From Myrica gale (taxonomy: Eukaryota; Streptophyta; Magnoliopsida; Fagales; Myricaceae), in contig OZ005619.1 in NCBI GenBank assembly GCA_963930655.1, positions 1,842,501 through 1,906,500 on the forward strand: 64,000 bases of DNA, written 5' to 3'. Positions 24,101-36,800 of this stretch are shown piece after piece (positions within the stretch are counted from its first letter, which is position 1; each line of letters begins with the position of its first letter). The notes under the pieces were generated by a model. It did not search any database and was not told the origin of the DNA. It worked only from the letters and a program-made list of their open reading frames with translations. The translations under genes were made by a program, and so were the position numbers.

Positions 24101-26786
24101 CCATTTGCATTAATGCATTTACTTTCTCCTATATCACGACTAAAGAACTTTAGTAATTTCTATTGACTTTTTGATAAACCACTGCCCGACCAAGATTACG
24201 ATAATACGATTATGAATCTACTATAGTAATAGTTTGCAAGTAGGAAGGATTAGACTTACAACTAATTCTAAGGATATCATAGAAAATTAGGGTCCTTCCT
24301 AGGGCTCCCCTCCCTCCTTTGGCAAATGGCTAATACTCCTAGATTAATATTACACACTTTTCAATATATTTTCCTCGTCCTGTTCTTCCTAAAATCTTGC
24401 TTAAATACAAACGGATGGAGTGCACGCTTGCAGAATGGGCCATACCGAACATTCTGTTTTTCCTCATCAGAATATATATCTGCCATATCTAATGTCACCA
24501 AAGTTTTGCTCTCCATTCTCTCACTAGCTATCGTTTTGAGCTAGCTGAGCGTTAGGGTTAGGTAGTGTGTGTTTTTCTCCTTCTTCGTTTTATATACAAT
24601 ATAAAATGACAATGATTTTATGAGAATTAATTGAATATATATCTCTCCTCAATAGAATATGATCATCTCCTTTTCATATCCCTTGTTTGCAGGATTTAAA
24701 TGGCCCACGCCGGTTAGTACGCACGCTACAGCACATGCAAAGGTTATAGATCACTTCGTCCCATCGATCTATAAATAAATAAATACCTTATTCTAAAGGG
24801 CTGCCGCTGCTGATTGATCAACTATTGGGCACTATTTTTTTTTGCCTAAAAACATGGTTTAGGTACAACTAATAAACGATGAACGTTTGGATCAGAGAAA
24901 AGAAAAGAAAAGAAAAACTTAAACATGACCCACCTCCAGTATATATATAATTCTTTAAAAAAAAAATATCAAACACTTAATTGGATCATCTCTCAACGTC
25001 AACTTCACAGCTCAATTGATCTTGCGATTGCCCATAAATCCAAAGATATCGATCTTTTACTTTATCTTAATTTGAATTTTTTAATGTTTCTTCCCATGTG
25101 CGTTTGGAGCCTACCCTAACCTAAACTCTATATTTATATTAATATGTCTTTGGCCCATGTGGGGAGTTTAGACAAATTGCTTAGCTACGATGATCTGTTA
25201 ATACAGTTTTTTTATGTCCTTGTACTTCTTACTTTCTAGAAGGATCAGGTATTATAATTTTTTACGCAATACATTTCAGTACAATTACTTTGACCGTGCT
25301 TTAATTTGTTTTCTTTAATTAATTAATTTATTTATAGGCGACTCCTTATATGAGTAACAATGTAACATGGGAAACAATATCTTTCGGCATGCCCTAAATA
25401 AGAGACATCACCTTTAGGCAAACCTGAAATCGGAGACATTAATTGGCCCATTAATGACAGTAATTAACGTTTAATTTGCTTGGGGGACAAATAGGTTGTG
25501 GGGGCCACCGTCTCACGTAAGGTAAATTATAAATTTTTAGTTTTTTTTGGTACATAGTTCTCATATAAATACTTTATATTATAATCTTAATTCTGATATA
25601 TTATAATCGAACTGCTTAAAATCTTTGTATTTATTTATTTTTACTCTTTCTCTTTTCGATCTCGATCTGTGTATTGTTCATCATCCATGTGCAAAGTAAA
25701 ATCTATCCGTGTTACATTGAAAACAAGATTTAGAAAATCATCATGCTTCAAAGGATGATGGACGTCCATATCTAAACATGCCCATATTTCTACAAAGACA
25801 AGCTACAAGTGCCATATCATGCTCTCTATCATCTATGAGATGAACCGTGACAAGGATAAGTTTGGCAGGAAACACTACTTGATAAATTTTTAACCCACTT
25901 TCAAAAGCTCAATAGGTAGGCGCACTTAATTGGGACTATGTGGATAATGCGCATAATCTCAAATTCGATTCTCCTCTGACTTAAATGGACGGGTCATAAG
26001 TTGTCGTGTTAACTCGGAATTTACTAATGCTTAGACATGGATTACATCGGTGAGATTGCCATACATGATTTCTCTTAGTATATATCCGATTTTTTTTAAT
26101 ATGTTTTTATCCTCAGTCACAGTTCCCTTTAGCTCACATGGATGAAGATTTATACTAACATACTCTAATCCTCGTAGAAAAAAGACTAATTAAGATAGCC
26201 TTAATCTTAATCAATGAGATAGAGCTTTAGCATGAGGAAGTACACATATTCTCAATACCAAAAGTTCTCTTTACGACCACATTCTTGGGTGCTAGCCTAC
26301 CTAAAGTTAACCTGAAGTCAATTGGCAAGACAATCGTGGCTTATTTTGGGCCACTCTCCCTGGTACAGAGATCTCAGTTGGCAGCCCTTAGGAGCTAGGA
26401 CATGGACTCACAGACCACCTTTGTATATATTATCCCTCGACCCTCAGCTCCTTTACATGGCACGAGATTAGGACCTTTCCATTTGTTTGTGTTTCCTCGC
26501 AAGTAATGGACTTATTAATTGGTCCAAATTTCTCTTTTCCTTTTCCTTTTCCCAGGTGGAGCCACGAATTCTTTTGGCTATATCAGAACACCATTTGAAT
26601 ATAATAGACCCACCAAAACTTCACTTCCTGCCAAGCAAACCCTGCAAATCAGGAATTCACCCAATGAAGTGGTTTTCCTTTCCTCTCAAGTCTTTTTTGT
26701 TTTTTTAGAACATTTTTTTAGTGTCATAAAAACCTTATTTGTTATAGAAAGCATTTGGGTGCTACATTCTTCAAGGGTTTGGTAAC
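21166..26786. other. Intergenic AT-rich DNA with diverged repeats
   Basis: No gene recognised. A MITE-like stretch lies at about 22728-22930 (ctatgtttgtttcat ... ctaaacgagtctgg). Diverged direct duplications join 21935-22000 to 23195-23260 (tttgggatcctaatgc) and 23357 to 24008 (gggcttacctccact). The 72-codon frame at 24326-24544 is hydrophobic but has no supporting feature. Confidence 0.4.
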
Positions 26787-26789
26787 TTA

Positions 26790-26985
26790 GGTTGTGTTTG
26801 AGTATTAAAATTTTGGAAGGTTAAAATTTTAGGATATTGAATTTGGTGAAAAGGTGAAGAGAGAGATGATTTTTAATATTTAATATTGTGAAAAGTAATG
26901 ATGTGACATAGATAAATATTATATTGTAATTTTTTATTATATTATAATTTTAGAAAGTGTAAAATTTTTGTAATCAAACACAACC
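26790..26985. mobile_element. Tourist-like MITE, family A copy 3 (intact ends)
   Basis: Ends GGTTGTGTTTG and CAAACACAACC are perfect inverted repeats. TTA at 26787-26789 and 26986-26988 is the target duplication. The interior is the family core in reverse orientation. This copy defines the family boundaries best. Confidence 0.85.
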
Positions 26986-27170
26986 TTAGACATATTTAAC
27001 AGCTATAATCTTGCAAAGGGGATTTATTAATGCCACGTAGGTTAATTGGAATTTCATTGGGCAGGATGAAAATTGGTGAGGAATTTTGTTTTTTTGAGAT
27101 GGAAATTAGGGTTGCACAAGAATGCAGCAATGTTCCTAAAATGTTTCCTTAAACAACTCTGTTCGTTTAA

Positions 27171-28183
27171 CTCACATTAAAAAAAGGATTATTTGAGGGG
27201 ATTCGAAAATAAGTAAGAGTATTAGTCGATGGGTCTGACGTGGGTGGAGAACAAGGCAGCATGCTGCCTTTGTTTGTACCAAGTAGTAGGACCCAATCCT
27301 CTTGACATGTCTCCACCATGTCCCCTAGTGGTTGGATCAAACCCACGAAATCCATGGGGTGTGCCCTGTAAGAGGATGCCACGTGTGTTAGTCATAGCGT
27401 CTGAGCAATTTAGGGGTTGTGCTTGATTACGATGCCACTTTAAAATAATGATTAGTGAGACGAGGGACCAACTGAAAAAGTAGATGGCTTTGGCCTTTTG
27501 GTCCCAAATACAAATAATTAACTATATGACCCCAAAGAAAAGTGCTTATTTAAAAATTAGCAGTTTTATCTATTAATCTTAGAATTATTTTTATTGAGTG
27601 ACATCATAAGCTAAAAAAACGAATTAACTGAAAACAGATACCAAAGTAAATGGGATTAAAAAGTTTGAATGCTTTTAATGCCTAATGGGCTTCCTTTGCA
27701 GACCCATCCAAGCCTTTTGAGAGAACAAGCATCCTCTGGTCAGTGAAGTGCCTTAGAAGGGAGTAATGCTGTGCTTTTGATGTTTCCTTAAATGGAGCCT
27801 GTTCTTAACAAAATGTATAGCATTTTTGGTGCATGTTTTATTGTACTGTCATTTGACATGTACTCAAAATAGAGGTACTCATGTCCTCTTCAGGGTGGAC
27901 CAAGCAGTGAAAAGATTTCCTTCTGTGGTAATATATCTATTGAAATGCTAGAAAATTAATACTTATTTAAAAAGTGAAAAAATGTATTATCTTTAATCCA
28001 TTTTTGTCTAAATACAATTATGAAGAATTCTATTGAAAACACAAGATGTTCATTTTCAACACCTATTATTGAAATGTATCATAATAAATTGTCTTGATAA
28101 TAAGAGCGAACTGTGTGAATCAAGCGCACATATTTCAGATTAGATTTTCGAATCCCCTCAAATAATCCTTTTTTTAATGTGAG
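27171..28183. repeat. Perfect 40-bp inverted repeat, 933-bp spacer
   Basis: 27171-27210 (ctcacattaaaaaaaggatt...) and 28144-28183 are exact reverse complements over 40 bp. The spacer has no recognised gene. No target duplication lies outside the arms. Confidence 0.85.
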
Positions 28184-28570
28184 AAGATGGGGGCTCAAGG
28201 GAGCAATCAAAAGGCCACCCTCTGAGAATGGAACGAGACTGGTGTAAAAAAAAATGGGCCCAGAATCGCAATCAGTCTTTAGACCCATAAAAGCTTCCAC
28301 GCATGTTCATCAAACAGTTTATCCTTTCAAATCAGAGTAGAAAAAGTAGGATGAGGACCAATCGGCCTGACTGACTCTCTCTCTGAAAAGCACATTCCTT
28401 TTCCTCGACGAGTCGTTTTTTCTTTTTTGTTTTTTCTGACGAAGTAATTCTCATGATAAATCGTAATAGGAAGAGTTCTGTCAATTTCGACAGGATTTAT
28501 GATGAGGACAGGACGAAATGCCATGTTCCTTAAAAACTTTTTTATTTTTATAATTCTTGCACCAATATTA

Positions 28571-28763
28571 ATGGTGTGTTTGTGTTGTAAAATTTTTATG
28601 CCGTTAAAATTTTAGGTATTGGGCTTAGTGAAAGAGTGAAGAGAGAAATAATTTTTTATATTTTTTATAGTGAAAAGTTATGATTTGACAAGAGAGAGAT
28701 TATATTGTAGTATTTTATTATGAGAGTATAAAATTGTATGAAATATTAGATTACAAACGCACC
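28571..28763. mobile_element. Tourist-like MITE, family A copy 4
   Basis: Ends GGTGTGTTTGTG and ACAAACGCACC, reverse-oriented family core, TTA at 28568-28570 and TTA at 28764-28766. Confidence 0.75.
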
Positions 28764-29559
28764 TTAAGTACGTAATATGATATTTAAAAGTATTGGAATT
28801 GCTCTGAACAAAATATAAAACGCATAAACAAATACATTGCAAGATGGTAGTTTAGAAGCAAAATTGTAGATATGAGACAAGCAAAACCAGCAATAATTAG
28901 GAAGAAAATGATGTACCACAAACTTTGATGATAAGAGGCAGAAAGCACACATGGATATGTTCGGGCATAAGTCCAAAATGGCATTAAATGCTTAACATCC
29001 TGCCAATTCAAAGTCCAGTAAATTGTGTTCTCCAAGTCTCCAAATAAGCTTGCTTGTTTCACCTGCGAGGAACCCAACAGATAGGCCAGTGAGAATGTTG
29101 ATGAAAGGCATCCCGAAGAGAGTAGACCAAGAGGCACCTTCTCGTAGAAAGGTGCTTCACCGAGTAATCAAAACATGCAGGATACGTGAGAGCCTTTTGC
29201 TAGAGACACTTGGAAAATGGGCTGCAATTTATTTTCAAAACTGCAGTAAAATAAGGATTATGGAAATTTCTTTCCTAACTGACTTGCATCACCCAACTTT
29301 CCTATTTCTATCGCCGCTTTCCCATTTCAGTCTCTTCTTTATTTTCTTTTTTAATCCCCTTGTCGGATCAACTTTGTTGATAGTGGCGGAGCCAGAATTT
29401 CAAATGAAGGGAGTCGAACTCCTGAGTAAAAATGATAAAAAAAATTTACTACCTAATACAAAAAATATCTTAGAGTTAAAATATAAAAAATTAAGGACTA
29501 AAAACACTATAAATATTAAAATATCTGTTATTCATCAATCTAATATCATCGATAATTCA

Positions 29560-30045
29560 AATAAGTGCATCACAAATTCACAAACATTTAATAGTCTTAA
29601 TCAAACCCTAATCAAAGATTCACAAATTCATCAATAATTCATCGCATTATTCATCACAATATCATCAATAATTCATCCTAATCAAATTCATAATCAAATT
29701 CACAAATCCCTAATCGTATTCATAATCTATTCAATAGAAAAATAATCAAATTCACAAATTCCTAATCAATTCATAGTCTATTTAATATAAACATAATCAA
29801 ATTCACAAATTCATGATCAAATTCACAAATTACTAATCAAATTCATAATCTCTTTAATAGAAAAATAATCAAATTCACAATAACCTAATCAAATATATAA
29901 TGTGTTTAATATAAACATAATCAAATTCACAAATTACTAATCAAATTCATAATATCTTTAATAGAAAAATAATTAAATTCACAATAACCTAATCAAATTC
30001 ATAATCTGTTTAATATAAACATAATTAAATTCACAAATTCAGAAT
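29560..30045. repeat. AT-rich minisatellite, about 52-bp units in a 104-125-bp higher order
   Basis: Alternating blocks ttaatataaacataatcaaa and tttaatagaaaaataatcaa, each followed by ttcacaaatt or ttcacaataac, recur. The aatagaaaaa word is at 29733, 29856 and 29960 and the aatataaac word at 29783, 29908 and 30012. Confidence 0.8.
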
Positions 30046-31180
30046 TTTTTTTATACGAATGCTATCCTCCTCGACCACGTTCATCTTACGCTTCCCTTTA
30101 TCCATAGCAGTAATATGAGAGGCAGGAGACACCACACACACTGACGTGCTCGAAGTAAGGATAGGTCGTGGAGTTTCATAAAAGCCCAGCCCAGATTTCA
30201 TAGCACCCACTCAAGCAACGAGAGATAAAGAGTGGTCTAGATCAGAGGAGTCAAACTCGAGGAACCGTGCTACGGGACCAATTTTATTCGAAGGACCCTT
30301 CCCAGATGGGCTACGAGGACGAATTTTGGTCTTGTGGGCCACTCATTTTTTTAGAGTAAAAAACATGGAGAGGGGAGGACTGGAAAACGCCAGGTCATCA
30401 TGAGAATGTTCAGCACCCAAAGTTACCGTTGGGGCATCGAGGTATGACTGCCAAAATCTCTGCAGCCTCTTCTCGGTGTGGCAGTTTTTAATGAATCGTA
30501 GGCTGCTAGCAAAACCTCAGACGCCTCCTCACAGACTTGGGCAGATTGCCCAAATTAAATGCCTTGCCAGGTGGCACGCTGGCATTAGCAGGATGACTAT
30601 CACGAGAAATAATGCAAGCTTCGTCCACCTTCCTCCCTAACCGAGGAGAAACAAGCCGATAAGAACAACTTTCAGCGCATTAGCTGAGATAAAAGCACCT
30701 GTCACAGAGCAACTTGCAACCCACCTCATGAAAGCTGTTTTTTTTTTTGGTAAATCACCTCATGAAAGTTTTGAAACCAGAAAATTGGTTCTCCCATATC
30801 CATTATGCGCACTCTCGGGCAGCTTTCATCCGCGGATGAAAATGTTTTACTTAAGTTGGCCTGGGCCATGTTTTACTTAAATTGGCCTGGGCTATGGGTA
30901 TCGGGTCCAAACTATTTTTTATTAAAAAAAAATTTTACATACAAATTGGTTTTTTTGGGGGGAGCCATTGGTGTCGGCTAACACCCTTCGCCCCCCTCGC
31001 TTCCGCCCGTGTTTGTTGAGCAGAGTGCAAACAATAATACAGCAGATTAATCTACTAGAGAATAAAATGACACAATCTTACCAGAGAGATTACTAACAAC
31101 GATGCATGAAAGATATGCAGATGTCTACAAACTCTTCAAAGCTCTAGCCCAGACACGCGGGAAATTTCTTGGCAAACGAA
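30046..31180. other. Unassigned region, possible gene-fragment or LINE-derived DNA
   Basis: Higher G+C than its surroundings, but all frames are broken and no domain is recognisable. Phrases like gtggcggagccagaattt (29386) and, inverted, ccctcgcttccgcccgtg (30996) resemble the ends of a common plant repeat. The region may therefore be the inside of a large degraded element. Confidence 0.3.
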
Positions 31181-31208
31181 AAAGTCGTTATTTGAAGAGG
31201 AAGAGAAA

Positions 31209-32650
31209 AAAGGAGGGGAGGTGGATATCACAACTATACTCCCGATGGGGTGCTTCGCCATGATCGCTAGCCTCACATCACCTCAAGATACGTGCAGATT
31301 GTTGCTGGTCTCCAAAGCGTTGGAACCGGTCGCCCTTTCGACCGGTTCCAACGCATTATTTTTGAATCAGTTTCGCATGGGGAGTCCTCAATATCATACC
31401 TGAATGCTTTGACCAAAAAGAATCAGATAGTACTTTTTTTTCCCAAGCAAAGACATTTCCTTTTGGTGTTTAGGATCTTATTTTTCCTTTATGATGTGAA
31501 ATGGGGAGGAGGAGGAGAAAGAGACGAGACTTCGTAACTATATCTTGATCACAGTTCAATACGTACAGAGTCCTCTAAGCTGATCACCCTCATGCATTTT
31601 GTTATGGATAGTGTTTCAAAGAATCAGATATTATCCCAATGTCTGATATACAAAAGAGTAAGAATTGTTCTTTTTTGAACATATACTTCGCGAAATAGGT
31701 CTCCTAGAGCATTTCATGATCTCAAGTCATCCCTCCTTGCTTCTTTTCCTCATATTGATACAGGACGTCAAATCTTCTTCTTTGAAACTATTCTTCGCCC
31801 AATGAGAGAAAAGGGAAAAAAAACCAATGTCTTCTTGATTTGGAACCCATTTAGATAATCATAATATAGAACGAATGCATATGAAATGTTCTAAGCACCT
31901 TTTTTTTAACAATATTTGCGCGTTATATTGAGAAGCGAGAGTTGACTGCATTACTCCCAATATGCTCTTTGAGAGGAATTCTTGGTACTATTTTTTCATT
32001 CTTGGAAGTTCCAAAAGTGAAGTTTGTCGCATGATAGTGGAAGAGCTTGAATGATGTTTGTTTGAAATCAAACGGTAGCACATTTGATTGGTGTGGTTGA
32101 ACAGAGTTTTGCAATAGATAAATTGAGCGGGAAGAAATGTTACATGCTTGGTGTGAGAGCCTTAACTATTGTATTGGGAGACGATCTGCGGCACTGGTAA
32201 TGGATTTCTCCTGTTACTCGTGGCAGTCCGGTTCAAGTCTCACTTCCTCTATCTTTCTGCGTATGTGAGCTGGTTTACCCTATTCATAGTAATCGTTGGC
32301 ATTATTTTTGGTGTTGGCAGGTAGAATTGAGACGTAAATCTGTCCCCAAATACAACATATGTTGCTTATTTTGTCTACAGTATGACATGTACTGCCTTAA
32401 TCCTCAAGCACCCAGTAAAGCTGTCTCTAATATTTAGATCTGGAAATGGCCTGAAGGACGATGTACACATTTGGACAAGTCCCTAAAAATTGAGATTGGG
32501 GAATTCTTCAATGGCGAAGATGATGGTGTGGTTGAGATGGGCTTGTGGGAGCCGGAGACTGAACACGTTGGCTGGAAGACTGGGCTTGTTGTCCATGGCA
32601 TTTGACTTTGGCCTAAAGATAAATAAGGTGAATGGCGTTGTTAACGGGTA
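31209..32650 (+). pseudogene. Broken F-box/PP2-B gene, copy 1
   Basis: F-box proteins with a phloem-protein-2 lectin-like domain are SCF substrate adaptors. The F-box remnant starts about 31212-31221 (ILPMGCFAMIASLTSPQDTC, then RLLLVSKAL). The family then expects a continuing F-box exon, but here it degenerates after a 16-bp hairpin. A PP2 piece starts about 32118 (IDKLSGKKCYMLGVRAL, LGDDLRHW). The C-terminal piece at 32484-32640 reads LKIEIGEFFNGEDDGVVEM and WKTGLVVHGI, then hits TGA where the family has a residue before the closing RPK. The conserved middle (RGKI...LSPKT) is frame-shifted near 32330. It is therefore a pseudogene. Related relics are at 54430 and 58865. Confidence 0.75.
31317..31354. 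repeat. Perfect 16-bp hairpin inside the F-box remnant
   Basis: gcgttggaaccggtcg, six-base loop cccttt, cgaccggttccaacgc. It sits exactly where the F-box sequence stops resembling its family. Confidence 0.9.
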
Positions 32651-32689
32651 CTGGCGTTGTACCATTTTGAGGGCATAGATTTGATCTTC

Positions 32690-33832
32690 ACAGGTGAAAA
32701 AAATAAGAAATTTGTGCCTCGTTTGCATATATACCACAAAACCACATATTCCTTTTCCAATTTCCTAGTTTTCTTAACAATTGGGTACGCACCTATTCAA
32801 GATTTACATTGATTCTCCTAAGCCATCAAAGTGTAAATTTATATGAAACGCATCAAATCTTTTAGCAGGCGTGTTCGACACAAAACGCATCAAATCTAGC
32901 GGGCATGAAGTGGCCAGCCCCTGAATTGTGGAGGCCATCTATGCAGAATGTGTGCCAGTGATTTTGTCTCGATCTTACGTGCTGCTGCTCAGCGATGTTT
33001 TGCGGTGAGAGGCGCACGTTGTTTTTTACTAGTTAAAGAACTAATCTATTAATGAATTCGAGTATCACAGTACAGAATAGAATGGGGGTCAATGGTACCA
33101 AAATTGCCATCATTAGCAGCCAAGTTGGCAAGAGTGCGCCATACAGTTCTGTGATCTAGGAACCCAAGAGAGTGCCATACAGTACCAAAATTTAAACACA
33201 TGGACTAACAGATTTATTAAGCCTATTTTTCAAATAATGTGATCCATATTAATAATTGATGACAGGATTAAAATTTAATTGTAATTAACTCAAGACAGCA
33301 CGTTTTCAACTTAGCATTGAGGACCATATTTTCTCTACCTATCCCGTCCTCCACAAGCCAACCACAAAAAGTAGAAATTAACATTTTATTAATATTTTCA
33401 TTTTTGAGGTTTTCTTGAATGTGGCATGGCTTGCTTTACATCTATCACGTGCACGATGCATATTTTGTGTAATGCTTCTGGTAGGATTTTGAACAGAGTC
33501 ATGAGAAGCACAAAGGGGATGAATATTAAAAATATACATCCACCACATTTGCTAATAACTGCCGAGTGCACACCAATATATCTCACATGAACATGGGAAA
33601 CATTGCATTACATTACTGAGGTGCTGAAATTTCTTTCTAAGAGAAGATTGAAGTACAGTTTGCAACAGTACTGGACAATAGCTGATATACATATGTGTGT
33701 AATTGTTACGTATTTTCTATATTTCTTTCTTGCAGGATAGTCGCATGTAATTGGAACAGACCATTGTCTTTCCACCTTATTTGTGCTGCTAACTTCAAGA
33801 TACAATCCTTTGCGTATGCACTGGTCAAGTAT
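32690..33832. other. Spacer between F-box relic and cyclase 3' end
   Basis: No gene recognised; the part adjoining 33832 is the probable cyclase 3' untranslated region. Confidence 0.4.
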
Positions 33833-36800
33833 TTATGCAAACAGAACTCGTCTCCGATATTCTCCAAGAGCCCAAATCGGGAAAATGTTTCTGTATGACG
33901 AATAGTTTAATGTACAGTTCCTCATAAACACTCCTGTGATTTCCTGCAGCCAATAACCAACAGTTTTGCTATGAGAGAAAGGACAACTTGGTATGGATAA
34001 AAATGGTTTTCTTAAAACAGAAGAAGGAAAATGAAAAATCAAACGAAACACAATCAAGATGGATACTTGAATTAACTTAATATGTTGGATTTTGAATAGA
34101 CATTCATTACCTGTTGAGGGAAGTCACCTTCTTCCATTTGTGAGTTGATAAAAATCCGTACCGCTTGATGAATTGGTGTCGGATCTATCGTGGCCTAAAT
34201 TTGCAAAAAATATCAGGAAGCAACATATGATGTTTGTTTATGCCTTCCAAATTAAAGCAGTCATATCCTTGAGTATCTAAGTTTTAATGCTTATGCAGCA
34301 ATGTTAGAGAGGTGAAGAAGAGCAAACGATGTTAAGATGCAGTTCTTAATCATTGCACTGACCTGCCCAGCTTCAATGAGGGATAACACAGCCCATGCGG
34401 TTTGGACCAAATTTGCTCGATTGCCCTCTATATTTGTCCACACCTGTTTCAACAATAACTTAATTACTTGAGTTCTTTCTCATCGGCATTATTAACCTTG
34501 TAGTTCTTCCTTTAATCTTTCTCCTGGCTTAATTGTTCAAATTCAAGATGAAGCAAACTGTCCATACCTTGTTTTGGCTTGATAAGTAACTTTCTCCCCA
34601 TCCACCATCAGGCAGTTGCTTAGACAGCAAAAATTCACAAGCTTTACGCAATGCAGGACAATTTTGGTAGTTTCTACCACAGGCTGCTAGTGCTCCTACA
34701 GCAAACCATGTACCATAGGTGTAGCAGATCCCCCAATGCCCATACCTGTATAAGTTGTTTTCTTACTCAGATTATTAATGTTCTACTTCACTAATGCTAA
34801 TACAAACAATAAAAGAAAAGGGTAATTCACGCAGTCTCCTGATCAGATAGGAGGACTAAGCTACTTTGCGTTTCTGATATTTAGATGGGTCAATTTTAAA
34901 AGAAAAATGGGTAGCCATGCATCAATGAGCATCTCTTCAACAATACAATATGTAACATGACATATTACCATGATCCATCGAGTTCTTGTACATATTCAAT
35001 GTATTGCAGTGCCCTGTAAATAGCACAATCTATCTCGATTCTCCGGTGCTTAGGATAGAATTTCCTAAAGAGTGCAAGACCTTGAATTGCTGAGGAAGTG
35101 CACTCGACATACCTAGATGATAAAAGTTTTTATGTTAGGAAACAAAAATGACTAATAGTGTCATACTTATTTCGTGCCAAATTCTGAAGGTATCTTACTC
35201 TCGTTCAATGAGAGTATCTTCAAAGAACTCCGTGGGGTTGAACTTCTGTAGAAACAGATACGAAAAGTACACTAGTGAATGCAGAGTTAACACAATGTTT
35301 TCTTGTCATGGCTATGACCAGGTTGGCTTGTGTGAAGAATCGAAGACACATGAAACATGCTAGGAAGATAATCTCATAGCTTGTTGCAGAGCTTACCTCC
35401 AACCAGAGGAATGCTCTTTGAGGCTCCCAAGCTGGGAAACCACCACTGCTACTCTGTACCGGCAATTGAAAGACGGTCAATTGTTGTAGTGTAGCATTTT
35501 GAAAAGATCAAACATAATAAAGTTGTAAAAGTGAAATTGCTACATAATAAACTAGCAGAACTTTTGATCATTGTTCCTGAGCAAAAAACAGAATATGTAA
35601 TGTTGAATACTTACTTGTAGTGAAAGAATGACATTCACAGCATCGTACAACCGCTCTGTCTCCATTCTTTCCCCAACCAGGTCCGAGGACATTTGTGAGA
35701 ACAGGAGCGCAACCTACAAAAGTGAATATGTTACCAAATTTAAATTCTTTCTTCTAAACAAACCTTGAGAGTGTATAGTTTTTTAATGAAGTTGAGACAT
35801 TACCTTCAACCCTTCTGCTGTGGAGTCAGAAACTTGCCAGCCATGATCCTGCATTGAGAATGTCCATGCTCCTTTACTTATGTGTCGATACATAGCTTTG
35901 AAGTCCCCCGAGGGGTTATCTCGGACCTAGAATACAGCATAATTTAGTTAAGTCAAAACAACAAATTACTTTGCATGATTATCCTCATAAAGCCGTGTAC
36001 GGGGTATTGATATATATTCAAACCTGTGAAACTTTCACAAAGTCATGTGCTTTACGTAGTGTAGGTCCATATTCTTCATTTAGATTACAAGAAAGAATCG
36101 CTTGAATAGCAAATCCTGCATCCCACATCTGACTGCCGAAACTCTGCATGACATAAATAAGGCATTATTTAATACATTTCCAGGTAAAAAAATATGATTT
36201 CAAATTGATCAAGATTTCACTTTCTCCAGGCTTGAGAAGTTCCTTAATTTAATCAGCCTGCTTACATGTTCATGGATTATGCTAATTACACTTTTTTTAT
36301 TTTTCCACAGAAAATGACCAGCTCCTAAAAGAGGGCCAGGGAACTTCATCTCACCTGAATTTTTAAGCCATCTTCAGCAACCCAATAGTTGTCTGGAATT
36401 CTGGCTAGATGAAGCTTGTATGCGTCCCCATTTGGATCTTCAGCCCAACAGGCAATCAAACACAGTACCTATACTACAACAAACCCAAACAAATTAGTTG
36501 ATTGATGACACAAAATACTTCGATTTAGCACTCTTTCATTTTGATATGAATTATTAACACCAGTTATTGACCTTTTCTACGCTTCCAATGCAAAGGTATC
36601 TGCTGTTCTCATCCTCATAGTGAACATGATTAATTGCAGATTTTAGCGCTTTCTCTCTCAACATTGAAAAAGGCCAACGAGACAGGACAGGCTCTGCTAC
36701 ATGGTGAAGAAATCCCCACAGAATATCTTGTATGAGGGGATGCGGATAGTAGAGATCCTCCTAATGACCACATATGCCAAGTTTTGCATCAAACATTATA

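Noticed and set aside
25905..26060. Possible SINE: taggtaggc and caaattcgattctc resemble pol III A and B boxes
   Set aside because: The boxes are imperfect and neither a tail nor a target duplication could be found.
30050..30760. GC-richer stretch considered as a minus-strand gene
   Set aside because: All frames have several stops, and no domain survives translation by eye.
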